From assembly GCF_021018805.1 (NCBI RefSeq), contig NC_086259.1, positions 11,096,001-11,160,000 of the forward strand: a stretch of DNA of 64,000 nucleotides. Reading direction: 5' to 3'. The notes under the pieces are model-generated. The model was not told the origin of the DNA and searched no databases. It worked only from the letters and a program-made list of their open reading frames with translations. Position 1 is the stretch's first letter; each line of letters starts with the position of its first letter. Origin of the DNA: Prinia subflava (lineage: Eukaryota > Chordata > Aves > Passeriformes > Cisticolidae). Of this stretch, positions 50,470 to 61,879 are shown one piece after another. A program made the position numbers and the translations under genes.

Positions 50470-51066
50470 TGGATGGAGGGGAAAGGACGGACGACTTTTT
50501 CCAGAATTTTTTAAAAACAAGGTGTGATCCAATTAAAAACTCCAAATTATCAACATATAAGAGCATCTCTCGAACAAAACAAAAGTTTGCTATTGAAATA
50601 TTTTAATTGTTTTAGAAAAAAATTTTTCTTGTTGTGAGTTGAAAACCTTCAATAGTTTCATAGACAAGAATGAGCAAAAGCTCAAAGTCCTTCAGACATA
50701 AATATTTTGATCAAAGAAGTGCCTGGCAAAGGACAGTAAAGAAAGCGTGAAACACAAGAGGTGTCAATTATGAACCTTTTAGCTTCAGTTTAGTGGCCCA
50801 GAGATGTAGGGGCTTCTCTGTAGTTTTGGGGAATGATTGCTCAAGGATGTGGAGGACAATGCTCCAAACCACTTGTGTGAGCTGATTCACCCCTCTCAGC
50901 ATCAGCTCTTTCCCCTCATTGGGAAAGTTTTAAAGTTAACACAGGTCCTGACAACTTTGGGGCCATAAGTAGTAGTCTCCAGGACTCCAGATCATCTCTT
51001 CTTCAAGGTCTGGCTCAGCGATACCCTGGCATGGATTGAAAAACCTGCCAAAGACTGACAGGCAAC

Positions 51067-51155
51067 ACTATATATGTGTATAGATATATACACAATCTAT
51101 AATAAATATTTACAAACTATATTATTATATATGTATAAATATATAATATTTATGT
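51067..51155. repeat. Interrupted AT microsatellite
   Basis: Alternating TA blocks (TATATATG, TAGATATATAC, TATTATATATG, AATATATAATATTTATG) form a decayed AT-rich simple repeat. Confidence 0.85.
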
Positions 51156-51459
51156 AAAGAGGAGGGCAATAATATATTTCTGCCTTTTTTTTTTTCTTTT
51201 GAGGTCTGAGGAAGAAAAGGGTTCTCTGCAATGATCTCAGGCCACTGTACAGCAACAGCTCTGAGTGGCCACATAGGGCTGCATTTGAACCCCTGACCCA
51301 GGAACAAAATGAATTACGTGTAGGCTGAGGTATGGAGATGGTGAGTGACAGAGGAATAGCACTCAGAAATGGTGTTCAAGAGATTCTGTATTCATTTAAG
51401 TAGTGTAACTGTTTAGCCAATTTATTCATTTTACAAGTTCCTTTCTAACCATCCTAATT

Positions 51460-51730
51460 CACCATTTAGCCTAAGATGGCCTTCATTAGTTTATTAGATA
51501 TTCATCGGAAGAGATTTTAGCATAAATACAGTTCCAGAGAGGATTACCACCCGGGGAATCCATTCTTTTAACCTACTTATTCGGCTATCAAGTATTTGTT
51601 GAAAAGGACTCGTATTTACTTAGTCTCTTAATGAAGTCTAGAAAAGCTTTTCTGCAAAGGGAATATTGTTTTGTCAAAATTAGCTTACTTAAATAGCTTT
51701 CAAAGCAGTCTGAGAACAAAGATTTCAAAG
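51460..51730. promoter_or_regulatory. Candidate conserved noncoding element
   Basis: A gene-free block with retained CpGs (TTCATCGG, CACCCGGGG, TTCGGCT, ACTCGTA) in AT-rich surroundings and no repeat similarity. CpG retention suggests possible constraint. Motif content is unremarkable otherwise. Confidence 0.25.
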
Positions 51731-52826
51731 CCACAGCTCCAGCCTAATATTTACTTTTTACACTGTACAGTAGTTTAGACTTGCCAGAAAAAGTGCACTT
51801 ATGCTTTTTTGTTTTGTTTTGTTTAAGTTTCTCTGCTTCTAGTTGTGAGATATGTATGTCATTTCTAGGGGTATGGAACTAATTGAGGAATATGTCCTGC
51901 CCTTGTTGAGGTGAACAGGGCAGATAAATAAAAACTCCATTGGACATAAATCTCCTCCACCAACATCAAAGAAACAGGATCCTGCTAAGTGTATTTGTAT
52001 AATGCAGTAATTTATGCAAAAAGCAGCTTTTGTCAGCAATGCAACAAAGCAGCTTTGATAAATGTCCCCTAATTTATTGTCATGTATCTCAAATCAAAGT
52101 AAAACATTTACAGCCTGCATACTGAAGGAACCCAGGCCCAGGGTACTTAAAGAGTTTCTCTCCCTTTCCATCTCCTCCTCTGTTTAAAAAAAAAAAAAAG
52201 CTAAGCTGGGCAAAAGGTTAAAAAGGATCTGTTTTGAATGCTAAGTACTTTATACAAATTATGGGCAAAAAATAATAATGAATCTACTTAAAGAATGGCA
52301 GAAAAGCCTGTACAAATTCAGATTAAAAAATGTGCTTAGCTTTTCTCTTATGGGTGGTGTCTGACAAATCATAATGGGGATTCTAATTGTGTTTTACAGG
52401 GACAATTCCAGTTTTTCATGTTTCAAAGGAATAAAATGGTGACTATGGACAGTGGCTGCTTGAAGCTGGCTCTTCTCTTCCCATCTCACCTATGGATTCT
52501 CCTGAGCAGCCATCTTTCAGATGCATGGCACATTCTGGAAATCAGCTCAAGTGTGAAATTTTGGGGAGAACCTTTATTACTGACTTCAGACAGGAAAATC
52601 ACACCCTGGAAGAAGACAAGGCCAACAGGGCTAGCAGGTCTTTTCCCACCAAAGGGCTGATGGTACTTGCATGGTGCAGAAACATGTAGAATTTTCTCTC
52701 TATTTCTTGAGAGAATTATTAGATTGGCTGGTTTGATAAATTCAGGCAGACTGCTTGGTCTATTAACACACAAAAATTGTACAAAGGACCATTTATATAT
52801 ATAAATATATTTCCTTTTTTAATGGA
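51731..52826. other. Spacer with simple repeats
   Basis: Contains a (GTTTT)n pentanucleotide tract at about 51805-51826 and a 14-base A run at 52186-52199. Frames of 65-95 codons near 52.4-52.8 kb overlap on both strands and are unrecognised. Confidence 0.6.
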
Positions 52827-53003
52827 TATGGCACTGGCACAGGGTGTCCAGAGAAGCTGTGGCTGCCCCATCCCTGGAAGTGTTCAAGGTCAGGTTGGAT
52901 GGGGTTTTGAGCAAGCTGGGATCGTAGAAGGTGCCCCTGCCCACTGCAGGGGGTTTGGGACTGGGTGATCTCTGAGGTCCTTTCCAGCCCAGGCCGTTCA
53001 GTG
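52827..53003 (+). mobile_element. CR1 LINE 3'-end fragment, 5' truncated
   Basis: The plus strand follows the CR1 3' untranslated region closely and in order: GGCACTGGCACAGGGTGTCC, AGAGAAGCTGTGGCTGCCCC, ATCCCTGGAAGTGTTCAAGG, CAGGTTGGATGGGGTTTTGA, GGTGCCCCTGCCCACTGCAG, then TGATCTCTGAGGTCCTTTCC and AGCCCAGGCCGTTCAGTG. The terminal ATTCTATG microsatellite is missing or degraded. Only the last about 177 bases remain, with no reverse transcriptase domain, typical of 5'-truncated CR1 insertions. The minus-strand frame of 158 codons overlapping it is antisense repeat, not a gene. Confidence 0.92.
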
Positions 53004-56000
53004 TTTGTGTGGCTGCCAGGGCTGGGCATGGTGTGCTGGTGGTGGGGATGGCGTTGGCAGCGCGTCCCGGCAGGCGCGAGCGCAGGGGAGCTGAGCTCAC
53101 CCTGCCACCCCTCTGCACGGCTCCAGCCAGGCATTCTGCCTCCAGCTCAGCACTCAGCTCCCCGGGGCCCTCTCTGAGGAGGGGAGAAGAGAAAAAATCA
53201 GTGTCCGGCATGCTATTCACCCTGCAGAGCTGCTGCTGGGGTTGCAGAGGCTGGACCATGGAAAGACTGAAATCAGCTGGCTGGAGGGACATCATCCTGT
53301 GCCTATCAATCAGACGGTGAAGGAAAACTACATGGGCTTTTCACTCACCCACAAAGTTTTTAAGTTAAAAAGACCAAATGTGATACGGCTCCTCCTCAAG
53401 CCCCTTTGATATTTAGGGAGTGATAAATTACCTTTTGTTTCAGCTGAAATCTAGCATGGCTCCACATGTTAGTTTGCTTCAGAAGTAGGCAGCATTTCTA
53501 TGTTTTTTACTTAGAAATCTCTGTTTATAATAAAACAAACATACAACTTCAGAAGTACAATATCCTTTGAGTGGAATGGTTTCCAAGAGTTTTACAACCC
53601 ATCTGGAAGACTGACTCTAACCATTAGGCCTGTTCTTGGAGAAAATGCCTTATTCACACAGATAGTAGTATGGCTCTGGCATTGCAAGCCAGAGGAATGA
53701 ACCTTTGGAAAGCCAGACCTGCTGCACCATAAAACAGAGACATGGAGTTCACTGAGAAAGTGAAAAGGAACAGTTGTTAAAAAACCCTCAAGTTCCATTT
53801 TCTTTGTATAAAAGTTCTGCCTGCTGGGAATGAGTCTGCCTCGCCCAGCACCAGCTCGCCTCTTGGAAGAGCATAAGTCATCTCTGCTACAGAGCAATTA
53901 ACTCTAATTTCTTACACATGTCTCTGTTGCTGTTCCCATTAACACATATTAAGACTATAAGTTAATATATAATGATTTGAGTTAATATCCTAATTGGTAG
54001 GTATATAATTAAAACTTTATCCAAATATTTTGCAGGTACAGTGAATGAAATGAGAGCTTTTATGTCAAAAGTGGCAAAAAAGTAGCTTAGTAGAGTTGGT
54101 CATATAAGTACACCATTCGAATGTGTAAAGCTCAAGGAGCTGTGTCCAAGAACAGAGTTTTTAAAAAAGGAACAACTTCTCCCAAAATACACAATTAACC
54201 AGTGGAAGAGTCCATCATCATCACAAGGTCAAACAGAATGTGGCACAAGGGTGCCAGGACCAAAACTGCAGCCCAGGTGGGTATATGCTGTATGCAAACA
54301 TGTATGTGTGTTCAGTAAATCCTGTCTCTCTAGGTACATTTATGGAGATAGACAGACACACTCCGTGTATGTCATGGGAAGACCCAGCACCTGATTTATC
54401 ACCACCTGGCAATTCACTGATCACCTCACACTCCTCACCAGCCCTGATGTACCTTAGGCTGCTCAGCTCATGCCCCCTACGTGCACAGCCTTCAGTCCCC
54501 AGTGAGCTCTGCACAGGAGGTCTGGTGGGGGTCTTTGGTCAGAACATCTGACCAGGATGAGTGTAAATTAACAAAGTCAAAGAAAACCCCTTAAAATTAA
54601 ATTTAAAATGAAATTCCAGTTTGGAAGAGAAGAGACATGGTCAGCAGAATGCTTTTGCAGGTATTTCATTTAAAAATACATTATCCTCCATGTACTGGTG
54701 GACCTCTCAGGTGCTGGTGTGCTCGCCTGACATGAAGATGAGTTTGTTGTTCTGCACCAAAGGGAATTCCATCCACTTGTCAATGTATGCTGTCTCTTGC
54801 TTTCAAAATCTGCTTTTTATCTTGCTTGTTACTGCAATAAACTTTGCATTTCTGAGCAGGGCACCTGACTGGTGCACTTCTGTCTGTCTCACTGTGCCTG
54901 AGCCCTCAGCCTGTCCTGCCCTGAGTGCTGCAGACCTGTTGGGCTGTGCTCCTTTGTGCTTCATCCTCAGGAGGGGGTGATGCTCAGGTGTCACCAGAAG
55001 CTTCTATGGTTTGAATTTTGAATGGCAAAAGAAGTCTAATACTGACCTCATGAAAGCAGAAGTCTTCCTTTAGTACATGATTTCCTTAACTTTTTGAGTA
55101 AGCAAAATCAAGAAACCTTCACCATCCTGTGCTTCCTTTTCACACTGATAAAATCTTTCCAGACCCACACCAGTTAGCAACTACTCACATTCTCCTTCTC
55201 CTTAATACACCAAGAAAAAGGCAAATTATAATTTTTACATTACTTCCTAGTATTCCAGTGAGTCAGGTGTGTTTTACACAGTTAAATTAGCAGCAAATCT
55301 TGAAATACAAATCTATATATTGACCAGATAAGCTGCAGGTTATCCATTCAGCAGGAAAAGCCTCCCCAGGGTGTGCTGTGCAGCGGTGGCACGGTGTGCA
55401 GGGACACCTGGGTGACAGAAGGGACATGGGTGCCACGGGCAGGCAGCAGCCTGGACCCTGCCTGCACCACCCACAGGCTGGACAGAGCCCCTCAATGTCA
55501 GTGCTTTGTATCCACTGGAGTTTGGGAAGAAATTTCATACCAATGCTTTCAAAGCAGGGACAGCTGTGAGTAGTTGTTAAATAGACACAAACTAGAGCTC
55601 AATCCAAAATATGCATGTTAAACATAGTGCCTTAGATATAAGTTGTGCTACAAGACCACAAAAATGAAGAAGCCAAAACATATTAATTATTCAAAATTGA
55701 AACACTCCCTTTTTAAGGGCAGGCACCCTTTTTAGATGTCTTGAGTGTCACATTGATTTTTTTTTAAAATCTCTGAAGTCCCTTTATCTTGGTGCACTTA
55801 TTTTATGAGAGTTACATTTTGACACATGGTTCTGGTTTATCATGTAATGCTTCAATAAGTAAATGCAAATTATCAGTAATGATATTTTTAATTTGAAACA
55901 TGACTTGACCAAATTAAACTTTTCAAGCAAATAAACTGAAAGAGTTGTGTTTTTTTTCTTAAATTTGTCCTATTTCACAGATTAGTTTCAATGTCTGACA

Positions 56001-56639
56001 CACAAATTTCAAAGAAGTTCTCATTTAATGTGAGTAGGACAAATTAAAAAATCCACCAAAATCAACACCTCCATATACCCCCAATCTTGAATGTGTCATT
56101 AAAACCACATGAATTTTAAATTCTTGTTTTTATACAGAAAATTGCATTAAGAGATTCTGACCCCAAGACTAAACCAAGTTACATGTGTTACGGGCCCAGC
56201 ATCTCTGCTCTGATCCACAGGGCTGCTCCTGCATACTTAATGAATGCAGCCTACTGATGTAATAGCATCCTGCATATGTCTTATATTAAGGGTATTTTCC
56301 TAATAGTAATAGCATTATAAACCTGCCTACTTTGCTATTGAGTTACCCTATTTAGGATAATTTGCACAGAAAGACTATGCCTGAGCATGTGAACAAGCAT
56401 ATCATTTTATAACACTTAACATAAAACTTAACACTCATCAAAATCAAAGCAAGCTGCCAGTTTGATTGTAGAACCAGTATTTTTCCATTAAAAAAAAAAT
56501 CGGTTGTGTTCCTTGAATAATTTATTATCTGTATTTTTGTTTTATTTTCCACATGGAATTGATGAAGAAAAAGCACTTTTTTTCCTAAAGAAAGTTTGGA
56601 AGAGTGAAAATTCACACATGGAAAACAAATGAGCATCGG
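53004..56639. other. Spacer with GC-richer patches at 53.0-53.3 and 55.35-55.55 kb
   Basis: Directly after the CR1 fragment, 53004-53320 is GC-rich with several CpGs and overlapping open frames, but no recognisable peptide. 54.2-55.0 kb has frames of 97-119 codons on both strands without domains. A second GC-rich patch lies at 55350-55510. The 55.6-56.6 kb part is strongly AT-rich. No gene, RNA or further repeat was identified. Confidence 0.6.
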
Positions 56640-56880
56640 GAAGCACTCCTCATAGCTAATGGCTACTTGGTATGTCGCCAGAATTCATATGGATCCTTAA
56701 AATCAAGTAAATTATGCCCGCAGTGATAGCTCCCTTTGCTGGAGTCCCACAACAACCACCAAATGGCGGAGCGAAGCTGAACTGCCAAGTTTCATTTTTC
56801 ACCTCCCGATTCCTTTCAATTAAGTAGGTTCGTTTGCTGCAGAAGGGCCTATGCATATTTTATGGTCCCAGCCCCTCTCT
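56640..56880. promoter_or_regulatory. Candidate regulatory element with a YY1-type site
   Basis: An AAATGGCGG string at 56761-56769 matches the YY1 core AANATGGCGG. It lies about 130 bases upstream of the CpG-dense patch. The block also has retained CpGs (ATGTCGCCAG, TGCCCGCAG, GCGAAGC, TCCCGATTCC, GTTCGTTTG), CATATGGATC and a TATTTTATGG string near 56857. It has the appearance of constrained proximal regulatory DNA, but no transcript start can be shown. Confidence 0.3.
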
Positions 56881-56980
56881 CAGGTGCGCCGCAGCCGCCA
56901 TGCCCGGGCACGCCTGGCCTCGCTCCCGGCCCGCGGCTGCCAGAGCACGGCGGGTCCGTGCCACGGTGTGGAGGAGAAAT
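56881..56980. promoter_or_regulatory. Small CpG-dense patch
   Basis: Roughly 13 CpG dinucleotides occur within about 90 bases (for example GTGCGCCGCAGCCGCC and CCGGCCCGCGGCTGCC), by far the densest CpG cluster I see in the window. It is too short for a standard CpG island. It could be a minor promoter, an unmethylated regulatory core, or a GC-rich accident. It carries the Kozak-like ATG at 56900. Confidence 0.35.
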
Positions 56981-57115
56981 CCAGAGGAACAGCAGAAGGG
57001 AGAGCACTCAGACACCTGCATCTTCTTGAAACAGCCCGCTAAAGGAAAATGGAGAGAATGTCGGTTTTCATACAAATATATAAACCCAAGTTACTCTCCT
57101 GCGCTGCTCTTGTGA
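56900..57115 (+). other. Unrecognised 71-codon open frame with Kozak-like start
   Basis: The ATG at 56900 is preceded by GCAGCCGCC, a strong Kozak context on the 5' side, though the +4 base is C. The product of 71 residues begins with an Arg/Ala-rich segment (MPGHAWPRSRPAAARARRVR) and continues with a Lys/Glu-containing part, then a Tyr/Ser-rich end. The frame is also open upstream to 56834 from a TTG. A minus-strand frame covers much of the same bases. No family is recognised. It may be a small protein, the first exon of something larger, or chance in CpG-rich DNA. Confidence 0.15.
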
Positions 57116-57129
57116 TAAGAGATCACACA

Positions 57130-57580
57130 CTTTAAATGCCTTGTTGAACTCAAGGTTAAGGAACCTGCCACTCATCACACAACAGATTAAATAACCGGTG
57201 AATTATGTGCTAGAAAAATTAGGATGGATTACACAAATATCTGTTAAGGGTATGATAAATATTTATAAACAATCTTCCTTGCAGAACATGTCTCTGTCAT
57301 TCATTTCACTGCAATGAAAAACCTCGAACAATGGAACTAATGACTACATTGTTCCAAAGTTAAGTAGTATATCTAATAAGGAAAATAATCAAATGAGCCA
57401 AATTCTTTATGAACACAACAGTGAAGCAATTAAAATAAATGTGATTTTCCAGATCAAAACTTCTGGCTGTTAATTGCTATATGGCACCTATCCTAGTCAT
57501 ATGAGTTTCCCTTGCAGCTGTTTTTATTTCATGATACATTTTGAAATCCCAGGAGCCTAGTCCTGGGATCTGCCATACAG
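57130..57580. promoter_or_regulatory. Candidate noncoding element with inverted SOX-type motifs
   Basis: Motifs seen are a Grainyhead-like AACCGGTG at 57193-57200, an OTX/PITX-type GGATTA at 57226-57231, and a perfect 8-base inverted pair GAACAATG (57326-57333) and CATTGTTC (57347-57354) 13 bases apart. The pair places two SOX-type ACAAT cores head to head. A 9-base-arm hairpin, ATCCCAGGA and TCCTGGGAT with a 6-base loop, lies at 57546-57569. No frame or repeat explains the block. Function is inferred only. Confidence 0.3.
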
Positions 57581-58029
57581 ACAGTTAGCCTGAAAACCAG
57601 GATGCTTATCAAGTGTTTATAATCTGGGTAGATGAACTCTCAAGACAGACCTCTGAGAACAAGCACTTTCTTGCCATTTGCATTTTGTTTGCAATGTGTT
57701 TCCAATGAAGATAATTTATTGATGCACACTTGTGGGGCTGGAGCACGTGGGTTCTCTTCCATATGCAGGCGAGCAGAGGATGAGGCACGGGGAGCAGGAG
57801 GGGTTCCTGCCTCCCCCACGCCAGGGGCTGAGGCCACCACAGATCATCTGGTATGGGGGCTATGATGCACTAAATACAGACAAATTCTCTCTATCCATCA
57901 GCTCCTCTTGGGTTTTATTTTTTTGCAGTTTCAGCCATTTATGGGTGTCCGGGTTGAGGAGTAATGGGACAGGAGGGTTGCAACCTCTGCAGGGGCAATG
58001 AGCCTATTTAACATACAACACATGACCCC
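57581..58029. other. Spacer without a recognised gene
   Basis: A moderately GC-rich patch near 57730-57840 has overlapping frames (77 and 89 codons plus, 66 minus). None resembles a known protein. Confidence 0.55.
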
Positions 58030-58350
58030 CTGAGCTGGAGTGCACGTGGAAATCTGGCAGAGTCAAGCCAGCTTATTCAAAGCTGTGTTTCACTATCTGT
58101 GGGTTATTAATGAGATTAAAGAACTCGGTTACAGGGAATGACAAATGCAGTTTGTCCAACATTAAGCAGATATTGGCATCCTAAGGTGCAACTCAGGAGT
58201 CAATGAGCTCAGCTATTGAACAAGCTAAAGCCATGAGCAATATGATATTGATTAGACAATGGGTATTGCCTTTACTCGCATAGTTTTATTGGGTGAGGCT
58301 CCATGCAATGTGTTTTTATTTGGGAAACTTAAGGAAAATAATTAAAAATG
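58030..58350. promoter_or_regulatory. Candidate conserved noncoding element
   Basis: A block without open frames. It contains TTATTAATGAGATTAAAG near 58104 and an ATTGATTA (ONECUT or PBX-type) at 58247-58254, followed at once by a SOX-type ACAAT. CpGs at AACTCGG and ACTCGCA persist. The regulatory reading is inference. Confidence 0.27.
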
Positions 58351-59204
58351 TTGTAAGGAGAGCCTAGAAGCCTTTGTGCTTTTCTTTTTAAAGGCTACAG
58401 ATGTCTTGTCTTCTTTCTTTAAAACTGCATATACTCCATCCTCACCTTCCAAAAGAGCAAGGGTAGTAATAATAACAGTAATAATACAGTATTCTGGAAT
58501 TTTTCTACATGCCTCAAGAGAACTTTAATATTTTCCAGGAAGTATTTTCTGTTTTCAATAGCCACCCCTTCTGCTGTTCCTTTTACCCTAACTGCATTGC
58601 CAGTGCTGCTGGGGCCAAGTTAAAATGGTGGCTTTAAATGTGAGGCCTTTGCTGTAGAAAGCACTTTGCTAACTGAAACCACACAGCACTCGGCTATCCT
58701 TCACAGTCTGCAATTTCCCCTGCTCTGTGCAATTCCTGCTTTCTCCTTGCCATTTCCAGGCAGTACCAATGCCAACATTTAGTTTTTCTTTGCAGATAAC
58801 AGGAGCTGGTTAAAACTTGAGCTTTAACCCAAGTTAGTCTCTCCTCAAACCGTGGTGCTGGAGAGTGTGTGTGGTGCCAGTGTGGGTCCAGCTGTTTCCT
58901 GGGTGGCTTTTGGGCCATGTCTCACAACCTGTCCAACCTGACTGGGCAACACCCAGGGCTCTCTCACCTCTCAGGGATATGCTTAGGTCAGGATAGCCTC
59001 AAACCCTAACTAAAACATTTCTATCTTGGAGGCCAATGGGATACTTCAGTTATTAATCTTTACATTCTTCTTACTTCTGGATCCTGACTCAATGAGCTCA
59101 CCCACAACCCTCTGGGGGAAGGGAAGGCAGGGATATAGCATCCCTGGAGAAAATGTCCTCTTTTGCTCTTTTTCCCATCATTTGCATACTCTTTCTCTGA
59201 GGGC

Positions 59205-59226
59205 TTTTTTTTTTTTTTTTTTTTTT
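59205..59226. repeat. Poly-T run of 22 bases
   Basis: Uninterrupted thymines. On the minus strand an ATTAAA (59234-59229) sits just before the resulting A-run. That is closer than a functional polyadenylation signal would normally lie, so a processed retrocopy is only a possibility. Confidence 0.9.
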
Positions 59227-59417
59227 CTTTTAATCCCACAGCACTATCATGTTTGCCAGCCCCAACATCACGTTCCTCTCTTTCATCAGAAGACTGACTC
59301 ATAGCATCTTTCAATTTGGACTCAGTTTTGGTTTTTTCTTTTTTTTTCCAGTGGGACTTTGGCCCAAATAGCACAACACACAAAGCCTCTGCCCAGACTT
59401 GACACGCAGCGAGGCAT

Positions 59418-59445
59418 CGCCCAACATGGGGGTGAACCAAGACCC
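59418..59445 (+). other. tRNA-Lys 3'-end-like sequence, possible retroviral primer-binding-site relic
   Basis: CGCCCAACATGGGGGTGAAC followed by CAAGACCC matches the complement of the 3' end of vertebrate tRNA-Lys (CGCCCAACGTGGGGCTCGAA followed by CCCACGACCC) at most positions with one gap. Lys-type primer-binding sites of class II endogenous retroviruses have this sequence. The canonical leading TGG is replaced by CAT, and no LTR pair or gag, pol or env remnant was identified. The match continues past 18 bases into the T arm, which also fits a tRNA-derived fragment. Old endogenous retroviral debris is plausible but unproven. Confidence 0.35.
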
Positions 59446-60727
59446 ATATTTTCACCATCTTTTTGCCCCCAGGAATTTTTCTGTACTAAGACTATCATAC
59501 CTGAGTTTATGTGTGGCAGCTTAGCATTTCCACTCCCTTCACGGGTGACTGCTGCTTTCTCACTCTCCAGGATTCTGAGCATGGTGTTGTTAATTCTTTT
59601 TCTCCAGCCTGATCCATGCCCAACGCTCCAGCACTGCTGCCAGCTCTGGTTCCAGTTTGTAAGGCCACTTCTCACAGCTACTGCTGCTCCCTCTGCTCTT
59701 GAACCTGATGCTTTCCACCTCCAGGCTCTGCAAGGAGAGGCACGAGGCAGGATGTGTGCAGTGCCTGGAGGAGTGGGTGAATGGCTCCTGGAGCCACATT
59801 CAGAGCAGCTTCCCCATCTGCACCACGTCCTGGGAATACAAAATGGCACCGAGCTGTACTTCTGCTCATTAGATGTGGGCAAACTTGGCTAGAGCACAAG
59901 TGCAAAAGCTCATCTTTCTTCAGCTGCTTGTAATTCATGCTTGAGCAAGAACATTATTTGGGGCTTAAGTCAGATTCCTCTAAGTAGGTCACAATTCTTC
60001 TTCTAGACACAAATTCCTGCCTCTGACTTCTCAGAAACACGGATTCTCAGTCTCTCCTGATTTGTGTAACACCTCAGGTGCCCTCTTATCATATTTATCA
60101 GCTCATCAAATGAATCCACAAAACAGTTACTAACTTGCTGCCTGATAGGGTTCAGACTTGGAAAAGTTCCTCTGCTTTGGTTGGCAGCCATTTCTCTGGC
60201 TCATTTGCATGGCTGATTTTTCCCGTTTTAATGATGCCTTACTGTTAGCCCTGTAGCCAGGTAAAAGGATGCAACCTGCATCTCCTGTGGTCAGTGCATC
60301 AATGAGAGGGCAAGAGGCTGCAGAGAGGGCCAGGAAGTTCCAGTCCATATGGGGCTTGCTCTCTGAAACAGTTGCAATGCAGTCAATGCTATAAAACAGA
60401 ATTAATTTTAGTGGTATAGAGATTGATTCTCCAAATCATGACAGCATGTGTTAGACATCAGTTTTATTCTTTTGTATATAATGATGAGGGGCTTGGACAC
60501 ACCCAGTCCTACAAGGAGGGAGATGATAAAATAATGCAATGAGATATAGACTAGAGTAGAAGACACTACAGCACAACACAATATAACACAATACAAGGAT
60601 GGCATATTGTGTACAAGGACTGTCAGGGTATGGATTTAAGGCATTTCTGCAGGAGACTTCTGCCCTGTGGTTGTTGAAAATTGTAGAGATTTTCTTGTTT
60701 CAAGTTAAAGGAAAGACACAGAGGAAG

Positions 60728-60754
60728 AGAGAGGTTTTAGCAGAGAGGTTTTAG
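60728..60754. repeat. Two-copy 13-bp direct repeat
   Basis: AGAGAGGTTTTAG is present at 60728-60740 and 60742-60754, a 14-base period with one separating C. Confidence 0.8.
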
Positions 60755-61879
60755 TCCCTTCAATGGAGGATAAATCTCACCTTTAAAAATAATTGTGGGA
60801 AATATGAACAATTCAAACACTGTGTGTCGCACTAGAGAGACGTGGAGGTGGAGACTTGCAGGTAAAGATGGTTTTTACTGAAGTTGTCTGGCCAGGGGAG
60901 ACTATCCATGGGGGTGGAGAGCTCTCATTAGAAGACATATGCTTGGACATTTTTTTGCATCACAGTCCCAGATGTTTTTTATTCTTTGATTGCCACCTTG
61001 GTGTGCTGTGGTAAAATGTTGGCGCAGGATCACAGACTTGTTTCTGTGGTCACCTTTGTATCACCAAAATGCACTGGAGTGTCATTTTATAGTGAAGCAC
61101 AGGATGCCCACTGGCTTTTATGTTTTATTTTTTTGTTTCTGTGAAGTTAATTTTCACTTCCTCTTCTGAAAACAGTCAAAATGTTTAATGTCTAATTGAA
61201 TAGACTGTTGGAAAAGCCGAACGGGAAGATTGAGCATGTGAACTTCTATGAAGCAAATGCCTTTGTTTCCAAACATCTACTCATAGAAAATATTTGACAT
61301 TTTCCTTCCACAGGGGCGTTAACAATTATAATTTGCTAGTACATATATCATGAGTACTTTCAGATTTTGAACAGAACATCTGTTGGTCAAAGATGAAAAA
61401 AACCTTGAAAAAAAAAATCTATTTTTCCAGGGTTATGAATCTAACAGCATCACAAATTATCTCTAGGAAAACATTTCAAAAGCCTGAACTTGCACTTATG
61501 GAAAAAGGAACACAGATAGAGGAAACAGATAAATATGCGTTGTGTTAGTAGGCTTTGTTTTCTGAAATGATATATTGTTCCGGAGAAGCAGTTAACAAAC
61601 AAATTACTGTCTGTGTCCAATACAGCCAGATCTTTGGTTCCACCGAACAGATGTTGAGGTGAAGCAGATTAAAGCTTAATTCACAATAGGGCTGTACCAC
61701 AGGAAAGGTGCCCTAAGTTTATCTATTGTTAAATAATATAATTTATCGTCTTAGAGGGCTACAGAGCAATTTCTGTTCCTTTTCTACTTTTTGAACAAAG
61801 ATTTATAACATAGATAATCCCCAATTTTAGATATTTGCTGCAGGTTATATTTGAAAGAATTTCCCAAAAGACTGATAAC

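Larger units (their letters stand above)
49441..51459. other. Spacer with long poly-T tracts and AT microsatellite
   Basis: Contains an 18-base T run at 49742-49759, a 48-base T run at 50417-50464, and an AT-rich microsatellite at about 51067-51155 with interrupted (TA)n. The minus frame at 50375-50566 encodes a lysine string from the poly-T and is not a gene. No other feature is seen. Confidence 0.65.
58351..61879. other. Spacer with poly-T, overlapping open frames and a tRNA-Lys-like match
   Basis: A 22-base T run lies at 59205-59226. The segment 59322-59892 is open on both strands (186 codons minus, 177 plus), but neither frame begins with ATG and neither shows a domain. The match to the tRNA-Lys 3' end at 59418-59445 lies inside. 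AT-rich low-complexity DNA occurs at 60555-60600. A short imperfect direct repeat lies at 60728-60754. The rest is unremarkable. Confidence 0.55.

Noticed and set aside
50375..50566. Lysine-rich minus-strand frame
   Set aside because: It is the translation of the long poly-T tract.
52777..53295. Open frames on both strands over the CR1 fragment
   Set aside because: They translate CR1 3' untranslated sequence and adjoining GC-rich DNA, not a gene.
59322..59882. 186-codon minus-strand frame as a gene
   Set aside because: It begins at TTG, has no early ATG, overlaps a similarly open plus-strand frame, and shows no recognisable domain.
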